Assembly (NCBI GenBank): GCA_964448015.1
Contig: CAYUUV010000020.1
Coordinates: forward strand, 1 to 16,809
Direction of reading: 5' to 3'
From: JACKGS01 sp964448015
GTDB taxonomy: Bacteria > Patescibacteriota > Saccharimonadia > Saccharimonadales > UBA7683
Length of the DNA stretch: 16,809 nt
This document shows, piece by piece, positions 6,311-13,155 of this stretch. Below the pieces are notes generated by a model. The model was not told the origin of the DNA and did no database searches. It worked only from the letters and a program-made list of their open reading frames with translations. Made by a program: the position numbers and the translations under genes. How positions within the stretch are numbered: the stretch's first letter is position 1; each line of letters starts with the position of its first letter.

Positions 6311-6339
6311 TTGACTTGTGTGCGGGAAACCAGTAGCGT
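6311..6339 (+). promoter_or_regulatory. Promoter of the trehalase gene (leaderless type)
   Basis: The -35 is TTGACT (6311-6316), the spacer 17 bp and the -10 TAGCGT (6334-6339, weak), with 8 nt to the ATG at 6348. There is no Shine-Dalgarno. Confidence 0.4.
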
Positions 6340-6347
6340 GTAGGTAT

Positions 6348-7625
6348 ATGATTCATAAAACAAAAAAACTGTTACTACATACACTGTTCCAGCGGCAAGC
6401 TGCCATCAGTGCTGCTGATGTTAAAGAGGCCCGGTCCTACATACGCCATTCTTGGCCGCACTTCAAACGCACGCATCGTGAAGACAAAGACACTTTAATC
6501 GGTCTTCCAAACCCTTATTTGGTACCAGCGTATAACGAATCATCAGCTTTCACGTTTGATGAAATGTACTACTGGGATTCGTACTTTATGGTACAGGGTA
6601 TGCTTGGTGATCCAAAAAAGAAAGAGCTGGTTATGGGTATACTGGATAACCTCTTCTTTTTGATTAAACGTTACGGTATGGTGCCGAATGCCAATAAGAC
6701 CTACCTGCTTTCACACTCGCAACCGCCACTACTCACGCAGTTTATATTTGACGTCTATAATGCCTATCAGTTAGATCGTCGTTGGTTGGATCAGGCAATG
6801 AGCTATGCGAAAAAAGAATATCAAACGGTGTGGATGGGCACGAAACAGCCGTATCATCACCAGGTATATCAAGGACTGAGTCGCTATTACGACATTAATG
6901 TACATCACGATCTTGCCGAGGCGGAAAGTGGTTGGGATATGACGACACGGTTTGGGCGAAAATGTCTGGATTATCTTCCGGTAGACCTGAATGTGTTCTT
7001 GTATGTTTATGAACGTGATTTTATGAAGGCCGCTGAAATTCTACAAGACCAAGAAGGCGTATTATTGTGGCGTAAGGCTGCGGCTCAGAGAAAAAAGACA
7101 ATACACAGCTTGCTATGGAATGAACGACGTAGCAATTTTTTTGATTTTAATTATAAAAAAGAAGCACAAGGATCTGTTGCATCACTGGCCTCGTATACGG
7201 CGCTCTGGGCTGGATTGGCAAGCAAAGACCAAGCTCAGAAAATGGTGAAAAATCTTGCTCGATTTGAAGCAAAAGGCGGCCTTACGACAACCGAAGATCC
7301 TACTATGCAGCTGGTGATGCCAGAAAAGCTGGCAACCCAGTGGGCGTACCCAAATGGTTGGGCGCCACTTCACTTTTTTGTGGTGTACGGACTAACGCGT
7401 TATGGATATAAAAAAGAAGCCACGCGTATTGCGCAAAAATGGTTGAAGACAAATCTGAGTTGGTTTGAGGCACAGGGTGTCTTCTTAGAAAAGTATAATG
7501 TCGTATCACCAGATAAGTTGCCGGTTGAGGGTTTGTATCCTTCTCAGACTGGTTTTGGCTGGACAAATGCAATTTTTGAACGATTTTGTCAGGATTTTAT
7601 TGATACACCTGACAAAACAAGGTAA
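6348..7625 (+). CDS. Alpha,alpha-trehalase, glycoside hydrolase family 37
   Basis: This 425-residue enzyme splits trehalose into two glucose molecules. GH37 hallmarks are present: GLPNPYLVP (52-60), EMYYWDSYF (72-80), ESGWDMTTRF (193-202) with the catalytic acid Asp197, QWAYPNGWAPL (331-341), EKYNV (381-385) with the likely catalytic base Glu381, and GFGWTNAIFERF (402-413). There is no signal peptide, so it should be cytoplasmic like TreF, although it is shorter than TreF/TreA (about 550 residues) because of a compact N-terminus. An in-frame GTG at 6318 would add 10 residues, but it lies inside the promoter spacer, so ATG 6348 is preferred. The cell would need trehalose uptake or made trehalose as substrate; no transporter is visible here. 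Confidence 0.88.
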   Translation: MIHKTKKLLLHTLFQRQAAISAADVKEARSYIRHSWPHFKRTHREDKDTLIGLPNPYLVPAYNESSAFTFDEMYYWDSYFMVQGMLGDPKKKELVMGILDNLFFLIKRYGMVPNANKTYLLSHSQPPLLTQFIFDVYNAYQLDRRWLDQAMSYAKKEYQTVWMGTKQPYHHQVYQGLSRYYDINVHHDLAEAESGWDMTTRFGRKCLDYLPVDLNVFLYVYERDFMKAAEILQDQEGVLLWRKAAAQRKKTIHSLLWNERRSNFFDFNYKKEAQGSVASLASYTALWAGLASKDQAQKMVKNLARFEAKGGLTTTEDPTMQLVMPEKLATQWAYPNGWAPLHFFVVYGLTRYGYKKEATRIAQKWLKTNLSWFEAQGVFLEKYNVVSPDKLPVEGLYPSQTGFGWTNAIFERFCQDFIDTPDKTR

Positions 7626-7638
7626 ATCTCGCTATACT
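7609..7638 (+). promoter_or_regulatory. Promoter of the YfiH-like gene (leaderless type)
   Basis: The -35 is CTGACA (7609-7614), inside the 3' end of the trehalase gene. The spacer is 18 bp and the -10 is TATACT (7633-7638), with 10 nt to the ATG at 7649. No Shine-Dalgarno. Confidence 0.6.
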
Positions 7639-7648
7639 GAAACGTAGT

Positions 7649-8419
7649 ATGATTAAAGCCGATCAACCCCATATTTTCGATACCTCAGTTATTGCTGCTG
7701 TTTCTTCCCGCGAAGACGGTCAAATGCAGCACGGCTGGAACGAATCAGATGCCGAAGTTAATGCTAATCGTCGAGCATTTTTACAGAGCATCGGTTTAAT
7801 TATGGAACAATCTGTTTTCGTGAATGTCAGATACACAGAGGGCGCAACATACGATGTGATACGTGATGTTGACGCGGCAAATGCCGGTAGTGGTATGTTT
7901 GCTCGTGAGAAAAGCGGAGTTGATTGTCTTGTAACGGATACTCCGAACCTTGGACTGTTTCTACCCGTTGCAGACTGTGGGGCAACTATTGTGCACGATC
8001 CCCGGCACAAGGTTTTAGCTTTGGCACATCTTGGCAGACATAATGCCATAGCGGGCTTAGCGACAAAGTTGATCGCACATTTACGGGCCGTCTATCACTG
8101 CGACCCTGCTGACCTACGAATCTGGGTGAGTCCAAGTATACAAAAGGCTGACTATGTTATGGAGTGGGTTGACTTCACTAGAGAAAATGATGACTGGAAA
8201 GAGTTTTGTCACGCTGTTAAGGGCGGCTATGCTGTCGATGTACAAGGGTTTAATAAGGCACAATTTATAAAAGCTGGTGTTCTTGATTCGCAGATTAGTA
8301 TTTCTTCAATCAATACCGCTACCAGCGAAGATTACTGGTCGCACTATACCGAGCGAACCGTGAGAGGCAGCGATGCACCTCCGCGATTTGCGGTTGCCGC
8401 AGCTCTTAAGGAAGATTAA
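7649..8419 (+). CDS. YfiH / laccase-domain (COG1496) family protein, active site altered
   Basis: This 256-residue protein belongs to the family formerly called multicopper polyphenol oxidase. Its members are purine nucleoside phosphorylase/adenosine deaminase-type enzymes (FAMIN/LACC1, YfiH), and E. coli YfiH has also been linked to peptidoglycan quality control. The core is visible: LFLPVADCGATIVHDP (103-118) with Cys110, and LALAHLGRHN (123-132) with His127, where typical members have AVHAGWRG. The first catalytic His, normally in a Q-V-H-G segment, is missing: the equivalent region reads FVNVRYTEGA (57-66). The protein may therefore bind a nucleoside without normal catalysis, or use other residues. 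Transcribed from its own promoter in the trehalase 3' end. Confidence 0.7.
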   Translation: MIKADQPHIFDTSVIAAVSSREDGQMQHGWNESDAEVNANRRAFLQSIGLIMEQSVFVNVRYTEGATYDVIRDVDAANAGSGMFAREKSGVDCLVTDTPNLGLFLPVADCGATIVHDPRHKVLALAHLGRHNAIAGLATKLIAHLRAVYHCDPADLRIWVSPSIQKADYVMEWVDFTRENDDWKEFCHAVKGGYAVDVQGFNKAQFIKAGVLDSQISISSINTATSEDYWSHYTERTVRGSDAPPRFAVAAALKED

Positions 8420-8428
8420 CAGATGTGG

Positions 8429-8434
8429 TATAGT
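8429..8434 (+). promoter_or_regulatory. -10 box upstream of metG leader ORF
   Basis: TATAGT ends exactly 6 nt before an ATG at 8441, the same spacing as at 3401 and 15408. The -35 is weak (TTAAGG, 8406-8411, 17-bp spacer). The metG leader from here is about 100 nt. Confidence 0.5.
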
Positions 8435-8440
8435 ATATTC

Positions 8441-8482
8441 ATGCATTACCAATGTTTAGCAATGCGTCGTATGATGCCCTAG
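8441..8482 (+). CDS. Candidate methionine-rich leader peptide of metG
   Basis: This 13-codon ORF encodes MHYQCLAMRRMMP and ends 59 nt before the metG start. Four of 13 residues are Met, three of them near the end (positions 8, 11 and 12). It starts 6 nt after a -10 box, which fits leaderless translation as in neighbouring genes. Its last Met, Pro and stop codons form the palindrome ATGCCCTAGGGCAT (8474-8487). Its middle codons can pair with sequence next to the metG Shine-Dalgarno. This layout resembles amino-acid attenuators such as trpL or hisL. It is too short to prove by sequence alone; translation is inferred. Confidence 0.45.
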   Translation: MHYQCLAMRRMMP

Positions 8483-8532
8483 GGCATATATTGTATTTTC
8501 TATCGAATATTGAAGACGCTGATTAAACAGGA
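8453..8532 (+). promoter_or_regulatory. Possible attenuator fold of the metG leader
   Basis: Three pairings are visible: TGTTTA (8453-8458) with TAAACA (8524-8529), GCGTC (8464-8468) with GACGC (8515-8519), and the inner hairpin of the palindrome at 8474-8487. The outer stem abuts the ribosome-binding site AGGA (8529-8532). Translation of, or stalling on, the small ORF would prevent the outer pairing. No T-box or SAM riboswitch consensus is present. Confidence 0.4.
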
Positions 8533-8541
8533 AACCTTATC

Positions 8542-9819
8542 ATGAACAAACCATTTTATGTTACAACCTCTATACCATATGCCAGTGGCAATCCGCACAT
8601 TGGCAATGCCATAGATTGGCTGTATGCCGATACCGTGGCGCGTTACCACAAACAGCAGGGCGAAGATGTCATTTATAGTGCGGGCTCAGATGAACACGGC
8701 TCCAAAATATATGAAAAAGCCAAGGAAGCTGGTCAAAAACCAGAAGACTTTATTGAAGCAATCGTACCGGTGATTCAACAGGGTCACGAGCTCATTAATT
8801 CAGAATATACCCATTTTTCACGCACCAATAGTAAGCAGCACATTGCAATTGCCCAAAAGTTGTGGAAGCTGATGGGTGATGACATTTATAAATCTGCCTA
8901 CGAAGGCTGGTACTGTGTGGGGTGTGAAGAATTCAAAACTGATACCGAAGTAAAAGCCAATAAGGGTGTTTGCCCAGACCACGACAAGGCGTACGAAAAA
9001 ATAAAAGAAGAAAACTACTTCTTTAAATTGAGCGCCTATACAGATCAGCTTAACAAACTGATTGAATCTGGTGAGTTCGAAATAGTCCCAGAAAACCGTA
9101 AAACGGAAATTCTGAATGTCATCAAAGGTGGTCTTACAGATATCAGTATCTCTCGCCCGAAGAAGAAGTTGCCGTGGGGTATTCCAGTGCCGGGTGACAA
9201 AGACCAAGTCATGTATGTCTGGTTTGAGGCGCTGATGAACTACATTACACTTCTTGATTTTCCAGATGGNNNNNNNNNNNNNNNNNNNNNNNNNNNNNNN
9301 NNNNNNNNNNNNNNNNNNNNNNNNNNNNNNNNNNNNNNNNNNNNNNNNNNNNNNNNNNNNNNNNNNNNNGATGATGGCGATTTCACCTGGGAACGGTTTG
9401 ATGCGGTCTATCATGGCGAACTGGCATCTCAATTAGGTAACGTTGTTCAACGGGTGGCGAGTATGATTAATCGCTATCAGCAAGGTGTGATTGGCGAATA
9501 TCCAAGCCCGGGCCATGACACCGCTCCGTATCACACGGCAATCGCCAATCAGCAGTTTGATCGCGCCCTTGAATGGGTGTGGGAACTTGTAAAAGGCTTG
9601 AACGTTTACCTTGAGCAGCAAAAGCCGTGGCAGCTTGCCAAGGAGCTTGATGAAACACATCTGCGCGAAGTACTTGCGGCATGTGTGGGTGATATTATGC
9701 AAATAGCTGAGCTACTGCAGCCATTTTTGCCGTCAACTGCTGAAACAATTGAAAAAATATTCCACGATGGCTACGTGCACAACTATTCAGGCGTACTCTT
9801 CCCCCGTATTGAAGAATAG
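8542..9819 (+). CDS. metG: Methionyl-tRNA synthetase (assembly gap inside)
   Basis: This class I enzyme charges tRNA-Met with methionine. The N-terminal Rossmann fold carries the HIGH motif as HIGN (19-22), and AGSDEHGSKI (47-56) is typical. One zinc knuckle is seen, CVGC...CPDH (C125, C128, C144, H147), and YVWFEALMNY follows. 100 N then replace the region that must contain KMSKS. The anticodon-binding helical domain resumes (ELASQLGNVVQRVAS, QQKPWQLAK). No C-terminal EMAP domain is present. Compared with the Thermus-type enzyme, about 85-90 residues should lie in the gap, so the true gap is nearer 260 bp than 100; the frame is kept only because 100 leaves the same remainder. ATG 8542 has AGGA 9 nt upstream and a roughly 100-nt leader with a Met-rich ORF. 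Confidence 0.93.
   Translation: MNKPFYVTTSIPYASGNPHIGNAIDWLYADTVARYHKQQGEDVIYSAGSDEHGSKIYEKAKEAGQKPEDFIEAIVPVIQQGHELINSEYTHFSRTNSKQHIAIAQKLWKLMGDDIYKSAYEGWYCVGCEEFKTDTEVKANKGVCPDHDKAYEKIKEENYFFKLSAYTDQLNKLIESGEFEIVPENRKTEILNVIKGGLTDISISRPKKKLPWGIPVPGDKDQVMYVWFEALMNYITLLDFPDXXXXXXXXXXXXXXXXXXXXXXXXXXXXXXXXXXDDGDFTWERFDAVYHGELASQLGNVVQRVASMINRYQQGVIGEYPSPGHDTAPYHTAIANQQFDRALEWVWELVKGLNVYLEQQKPWQLAKELDETHLREVLAACVGDIMQIAELLQPFLPSTAETIEKIFHDGYVHNYSGVLFPRIEE
9270..9369. other. Assembly gap (100 N)
   Basis: Exactly 100 unknown bases, the usual placeholder for a gap of unknown size. It removes the metG stretch that should carry the KMSKS loop. Confidence 0.98.
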
Positions 9820-9860
9820 GCGACAAGTTTTGGGTGTTAAATAATTTATAGAATCCTAAT

Positions 9861-9888
9861 CTATTTGCTATTTGCTGGTATCTAATCT
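9861..9888. repeat. Degenerate heptamer repeat between convergent genes
   Basis: TATTTGC is repeated twice (9862-9868, 9869-9875), flanked by related units such as CTAATC and TAATCTC. It lies in the 69-bp gap between metG and the carboxypeptidase gene, where no clear terminator is visible. Confidence 0.5.
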
Positions 9889-10419
9889 CTATTTCCCCGT
9901 TGTAGACCAATGCCAGGCCTCCAGCGCATGTTCTCGCAGATAGTACTTCGCGCCGTTCGCCTGCAACCAGCTGTAGCAGGGTGAATATTCAAACAGCCCG
10001 TATCCTTGACAGGCAAGATCAACCGCCAGGCCTTCATTGTGAAGGCTTCTGCCGGCTGGTTCGGTGGGGGGGATACATAAGTTGATTGGTTTTTGATATA
10101 AATTATAGTCGCCAAGCCCACAGGCTGCCGCGCGAAGAGTGCCCTGTTCGGCACAGTTTCGATAGGCTGATTTAACAACAATTGTTAGATCTGCCGCCTG
10201 GCTATCAGTTTGTAATTGCTGCACAAAAGGGAGTAGTTTTTTATGTAACCGCATAGTGCCAAGTGGATCAAGATGTTCTTCTTCCCAGGACGCATCGCGG
10301 CAGGCAATAATGTCTTGACTGGGCTGTGGTGGAATCGATCCTGCGGTCTGCAATATAATGTCCGTCTGTGAGACGGCCAAGCTAAGCCCCGTCAATAGCG
10401 TTACCCCAAGTCCTGCCAT
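9889..10419 (-). CDS. VanY-type D-alanyl-D-alanine carboxypeptidase (peptidase M15)
   Basis: This 176-residue protein is predicted to be exported and to trim the terminal D-Ala from peptidoglycan stem peptides. The N-terminus has a hydrophobic stretch (about 3-17, LGVTLLTGLSLAVS), a signal or anchor segment. The zinc motif SLHNEGLAVD (125-134) gives His127 and Asp134, and EAWHW (167-171) gives Glu167 and His170, the family's S-x-H-x2-G-x-A-x-D and E-x-W-H pattern. Six cysteines could form three disulfides outside the cell. The start at 10419 is chosen because TACAAT lies 9 nt upstream. An in-frame ATG at 10461 would add 14 residues with two Arg before the hydrophobic stretch and is a fair alternative. 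The still longer frame overlaps tatD and is not real. Confidence 0.82.
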   Translation of the reverse strand: MAGLGVTLLTGLSLAVSQTDIILQTAGSIPPQPSQDIIACRDASWEEEHLDPLGTMRLHKKLLPFVQQLQTDSQAADLTIVVKSAYRNCAEQGTLRAAACGLGDYNLYQKPINLCIPPTEPAGRSLHNEGLAVDLACQGYGLFEYSPCYSWLQANGAKYYLREHALEAWHWSTTGK

Positions 10420-10428
10420 ACTGTTTCT

Positions 10429-10434
10429 ATTGTA
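10429..10434 (-). promoter_or_regulatory. -10 box of the carboxypeptidase gene
   Basis: TACAAT on the minus strand lies 9 nt before the ATG at 10419, with no Shine-Dalgarno and a poor -35. The 66-bp divergent gap to tatD also holds overlapping TTGCAT and GCATGC words. A TTGCAT (10456-10461), 17-bp spacer, TAGTAC (10479-10484) combination faces tatD but ends only 1 nt before its ATG. Confidence 0.45.
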
Positions 10435-10485
10435 CCGCACGCAGGTTGTATTGCATTGCATGCTTTTTTCACGCACACTAGTACT

Positions 10486-11274
10486 ATGAATGTAGTAGAT
10501 ACGCACGCTCATGTGCATGATCCGGAATTTTTTTCCGAAGAAGCGGCTGAAGCAGCACTGAAATGTGCGGTTCGCGCTGGAGTTACAAAGATAGTTTGTA
10601 TCGCTACAAGCCTGGCGGACAGTAAGCGGGCAATTGCATTTGCGCACCGTTACCCCCAGTACTGCTGGGCAAGTATCGGTATTCATCCGCATGAGGCAGC
10701 TCAGCTTTCCGCTGCGGAGATTGAGCGGCAGGTACAGGAACTTGCTGATCTTGCGCAAGACAAAAAGGTGGTTGCGGTTGGAGAATGTGGTTTGGATTTT
10801 TACTATAACGAAAAAGCACAATATCTTACCTTGCAGGAGCGGCTACTTGTTGGTCAGCTGGAAGTTGCTTCGCACAATAAACTACCCGTAAGTTTTCATG
10901 TACGCGAAGCATTTGATGATTTTTGGCGTATTATGCATAATTACCCCCATATTTCAGGAGTCTTACATAGTTTTACCGATACCCAGCTACATCTTAACAG
11001 GGCTTTAGAGCGCGGCTTCATGGTTGGTATCAACGGTATTGCGACCTTTACTACTCACCAGTGGCAGCGAGAGGTTTTCAAGAATATACCGCTTGAAAAT
11101 ATTGTTGTAGAAACTGATACGCCCTTCTTGACACCAGTGCCCAAGCGTGGTACAATCAACACGCCGGAAAATGTGATATATATCACAAAATTTCTGGCGG
11201 AGTTAAGGGATGAAGAAGAAAAAATAATTGCGAATGCCACAACAGCAAACGCTGAAAAACTCTTCAACATCTAA
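10486..11274 (+). CDS. tatD: TatD-family metal-dependent deoxyribonuclease
   Basis: This 262-residue TIM-barrel amidohydrolase-type nuclease belongs to the TatD/YcfH family, whose members cut DNA 3'-5' with two metal ions or act in tRNA and D-aminoacyl clean-up. The metal-binding motifs are all present: DTHAHVH (5-11), GIHPH (65-69), GECGLDFYY (about 99-107), FHVREAF (about 134-140), HSFT (about 157-160) and VETDTPFLTP (about 203-212) followed by the family tail NTPENV. The start MNVVDTHAH is the normal TatD start; an in-frame TTG at 10456 only adds the promoter region. It begins a cluster with two small genes: the next ATG is 15 bp after its stop. TatD itself could be called ycfH; the exact substrate is unknown. 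Confidence 0.88.
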   Translation: MNVVDTHAHVHDPEFFSEEAAEAALKCAVRAGVTKIVCIATSLADSKRAIAFAHRYPQYCWASIGIHPHEAAQLSAAEIERQVQELADLAQDKKVVAVGECGLDFYYNEKAQYLTLQERLLVGQLEVASHNKLPVSFHVREAFDDFWRIMHNYPHISGVLHSFTDTQLHLNRALERGFMVGINGIATFTTHQWQREVFKNIPLENIVVETDTPFLTPVPKRGTINTPENVIYITKFLAELRDEEEKIIANATTANAEKLFNI

Positions 11275-11289
11275 AACAGGAGTGTTTTT

Positions 11290-11556
11290 ATGCCGATAGG
11301 CGAACAAAATATATCGCAACATTTTAACCGCGCGGAGCAAGATTTAGCGCCATTTGAAGCCGATGCTTTGGATCACGAGGCATATCTTGCAGCTATGACC
11401 GGGCAGTCGTATCATACTGCAGCCGAGACGCCAGTAGTGCAGAATGTGGCACCGGTTATTCAGTTGAGACGACCTGAAGAGGTAGAACGATTTGGCGTCG
11501 CACTTGCGGATGATCTTACTACTATGCGAACGCGAGGAATGCACCATGCTGCGTAA
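11290..11556 (+). CDS. Small hypothetical protein, 88 residues
   Basis: I do not recognise a family. It is acidic in the first half (EQDLAPFEADALDHEAY) and probably helical, with no membrane segment, signal peptide or Cys. Evidence that it is real: a good ribosome-binding site CAGGAG (11277-11282) 7 nt before the ATG, a position 15 bp after tatD, and an 11-bp overlap with the next gene, which has its own GAGGA site inside this gene's end. That arrangement suggests translational coupling and a shared role with the next protein. Confidence 0.6.
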   Translation: MPIGEQNISQHFNRAEQDLAPFEADALDHEAYLAAMTGQSYHTAAETPVVQNVAPVIQLRRPEEVERFGVALADDLTTMRTRGMHHAA

Positions 11557-11968
11557 GTTCCTTCGCCTTATTATGGGTACGCCAGCTGTATTGCCAGAAA
11601 ACGGGAAGAAACAAACAATTACCCCACAAAAACTTGCCCAAAAAGAGCGAGAACTCATTAAGCAAGAAGCAAAAATTGGCGCAACGCTATTTGGTTCTGT
11701 GCCAACAGGGCATCATCGTGAATTCTTTTGTCTTGATCGACGAACGTGGATCTGGTTTGAAGAGTGGTACGATGTCGTTGCTAAAACAAACTGCCAAACG
11801 CAGGTCAGGTATGAATTTCAGCCACGCGGGGTACTCAAAACGGTTGACGGGGTAAATATCGGTTTTGTTGAGGGCCAAGAACTGACGAACTTACTCCATG
11901 CGATTCAGCAGTATCATGACCGTGTCGCGGTTGAGGTATACGGTCAAACACTGAGCTATGCTGCCTAA
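11546..11968 (+). CDS. Conserved-looking hypothetical protein, 140 residues
   Basis: The start overlaps the end of the previous gene by 11 bp, with GAGGA (11534-11538) 7 nt upstream. An N-terminal basic amphipathic stretch, MLRKFLRLIMG, could touch the membrane. A charged helical segment (about 24-44) follows, then an aromatic-rich beta domain (HREFFCLDRRTWIWFEEW, about 56-73) and VRYEFQPRGVLKTVDG. From memory, proteins with the pattern E-F-F-C-L-D-x-R-T-W-I-W are widespread in Saccharibacteria without a known function; this needs a search. The tight coupling with the 88-residue protein suggests a pair. Confidence 0.65.
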   Translation: MLRKFLRLIMGTPAVLPENGKKQTITPQKLAQKERELIKQEAKIGATLFGSVPTGHHREFFCLDRRTWIWFEEWYDVVAKTNCQTQVRYEFQPRGVLKTVDGVNIGFVEGQELTNLLHAIQQYHDRVAVEVYGQTLSYAA

Positions 11969-11970
11969 GC

Positions 11971-11976
11971 TATACT
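11971..11976 (+). promoter_or_regulatory. -10 box of the cysteine desulfurase gene (leaderless type)
   Basis: TATACT starts 2 nt after the stop of the previous gene and ends 9 nt before the ATG at 11986. The -35 is poor and there is no proper Shine-Dalgarno. Confidence 0.5.
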
Positions 11977-11985
11977 ATTAAAGAG

Positions 11986-13155
11986 ATGATCCAGCCCATA
12001 TATCTAGATTATGCAGCGGCAACACCTATGGATGAGCGTGCAATTCAGGCAGCTCAGCCATTTTTACGCGAGCAATTTTATAACCCTTCGGCAGTGTATC
12101 AAGCGGCACGTATGGTACGTCAGCAACTTGAGGCAGCGCGGGCTGTAGTTGCTGATGTACTTGGTTCCAAAGATCAAGAAGTGATTTTTACAGCCGGCGG
12201 TACCGAGGCAAATAATATGGCTATTCACGGCATTATGCAGCAGTACCCGGAGGGCAATATCATTGTTTCCAGTATCGAGCATGAATCTATATTGGAACCT
12301 GCCAAGCAATACGATTGTCGATTGGTGCCGGTTGCAAAAAACGGTATTGTTGATCTGGCAAAGCTCGACAGCCTGATTGATGAGCGGACGGTATTAATCA
12401 GTATCATGTACGCCAATAATGAAATTGGCACCATTCAACCTATCAAAGAAATTGCCAGTCTCATAGCAAAACACCGTACCAAACGCTCAACCCAAAAACC
12501 ACCAACCACCAACTACCCATTACTACTACACACCGATGCCTGTCAGGCAGCGAATTATCTTGATCTGCATGTCTCGCGACTGGCAGTCGATATGATGACA
12601 CTCAATGGTGGCAAAATATATGCGGCCAAGCAGAGTGGCTGCTTATATGTACGTACCGGTGTAGAATTGGGAGCATTAGTACATGGCGGCGGTCAAGAAT
12701 CAGGTTTGCGTAGCGGTACGGAAAATGTAGGTGCTATCGTATCTTTTGCGACAATGTTGCAAAATGTGCAAGCCACCCGTAAGGTAGAAACCGAACGTTT
12801 ACGACAACTCAGGGACGAACTGTCGCGGTTGCTTATCAAAAAAATACCCGACAGTATTCTTAATGGTGATGTAAAAAAACGCTTACCAAATAATCTCCAT
12901 ATTTCTATACCGGGTGTTGATGGTGAACGTTTGCTGATGGAGCTTGATGAGGCTGGGGTGATAGTGGCCACAGGTAGCGCATGTACCGCCAGTAATGACG
13001 AACCGAGCCACGTACTTCTTGCACTTGGATTGAGCACAGCGCAAGCAAGTGGTAGTATTCGGATAACTCTAGGAAGTCCAACCACGGTAAGCCATATTAC
13101 AGAGGCAGCTCAGCGTATAATAGAAGTCGTTCAAACGCACAGAGCGCTGGTATAA
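11986..13155 (+). CDS. Cysteine desulfurase (NifS/IscS family)
   Basis: This 389-residue PLP enzyme takes sulfur from cysteine and passes it on as a persulfide. Landmarks: YLDYAAATP (6-14), GGTEANN (71-77), SSIEHES with His99, MYANNEIGT (141-149), HTDACQ with Asp184 and Gln187, Lys210 in NGGKIY as the PLP lysine, RSGTEN (242-247) and the catalytic Cys333 in ATGSACTASNDEPSHVL. Residues about 164-179 (TKRSTQKPPTTNYPLL) are an insertion not normal in the family, encoded by heptamer repeats just before the HTDA strand, and should sit in a surface loop. The stop codon lies inside the next gene's TATAAT. mnmA is two genes downstream, so tRNA thiolation is a likely use; Fe-S assembly is also possible. 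Confidence 0.9.
   Translation: MIQPIYLDYAAATPMDERAIQAAQPFLREQFYNPSAVYQAARMVRQQLEAARAVVADVLGSKDQEVIFTAGGTEANNMAIHGIMQQYPEGNIIVSSIEHESILEPAKQYDCRLVPVAKNGIVDLAKLDSLIDERTVLISIMYANNEIGTIQPIKEIASLIAKHRTKRSTQKPPTTNYPLLLHTDACQAANYLDLHVSRLAVDMMTLNGGKIYAAKQSGCLYVRTGVELGALVHGGGQESGLRSGTENVGAIVSFATMLQNVQATRKVETERLRQLRDELSRLLIKKIPDSILNGDVKKRLPNNLHISIPGVDGERLLMELDEAGVIVATGSACTASNDEPSHVLLALGLSTAQASGSIRITLGSPTTVSHITEAAQRIIEVVQTHRALV
12496..12523. repeat. Heptamer repeat (CAACYAC) in the cysteine desulfurase gene
   Basis: Four consecutive 7-bp units read AAACCAC, CAACCAC, CAACTAC and CCATTAC, encoding PPTTNYPL. The unit is the same as the array at 14328-14355 in mnmA. Confidence 0.75.

Noticed and set aside
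8474..8500. Palindrome before metG as a classical Rho-independent terminator
   Set aside because: The following sequence ATATTGTATTTTC is not a clean T-run and the stem is 5 bp with a tight loop. It may pause transcription but I do not call a terminator.
8441..8541. T-box or SAM riboswitch in front of metG
   Set aside because: The leader is only about 100 nt and has no T-box AGGGTGGNACCGCG-like word and no multi-helix SAM core.
9889..10821. Long 310-codon version of the carboxypeptidase
   Set aside because: The N-terminal half lies antisense inside tatD and crosses the divergent promoter region. Only the part from 10419 (or 10461) has family features.
12478..12533. CRISPR array
   Set aside because: The units are 7 bp and contiguous with no spacers.
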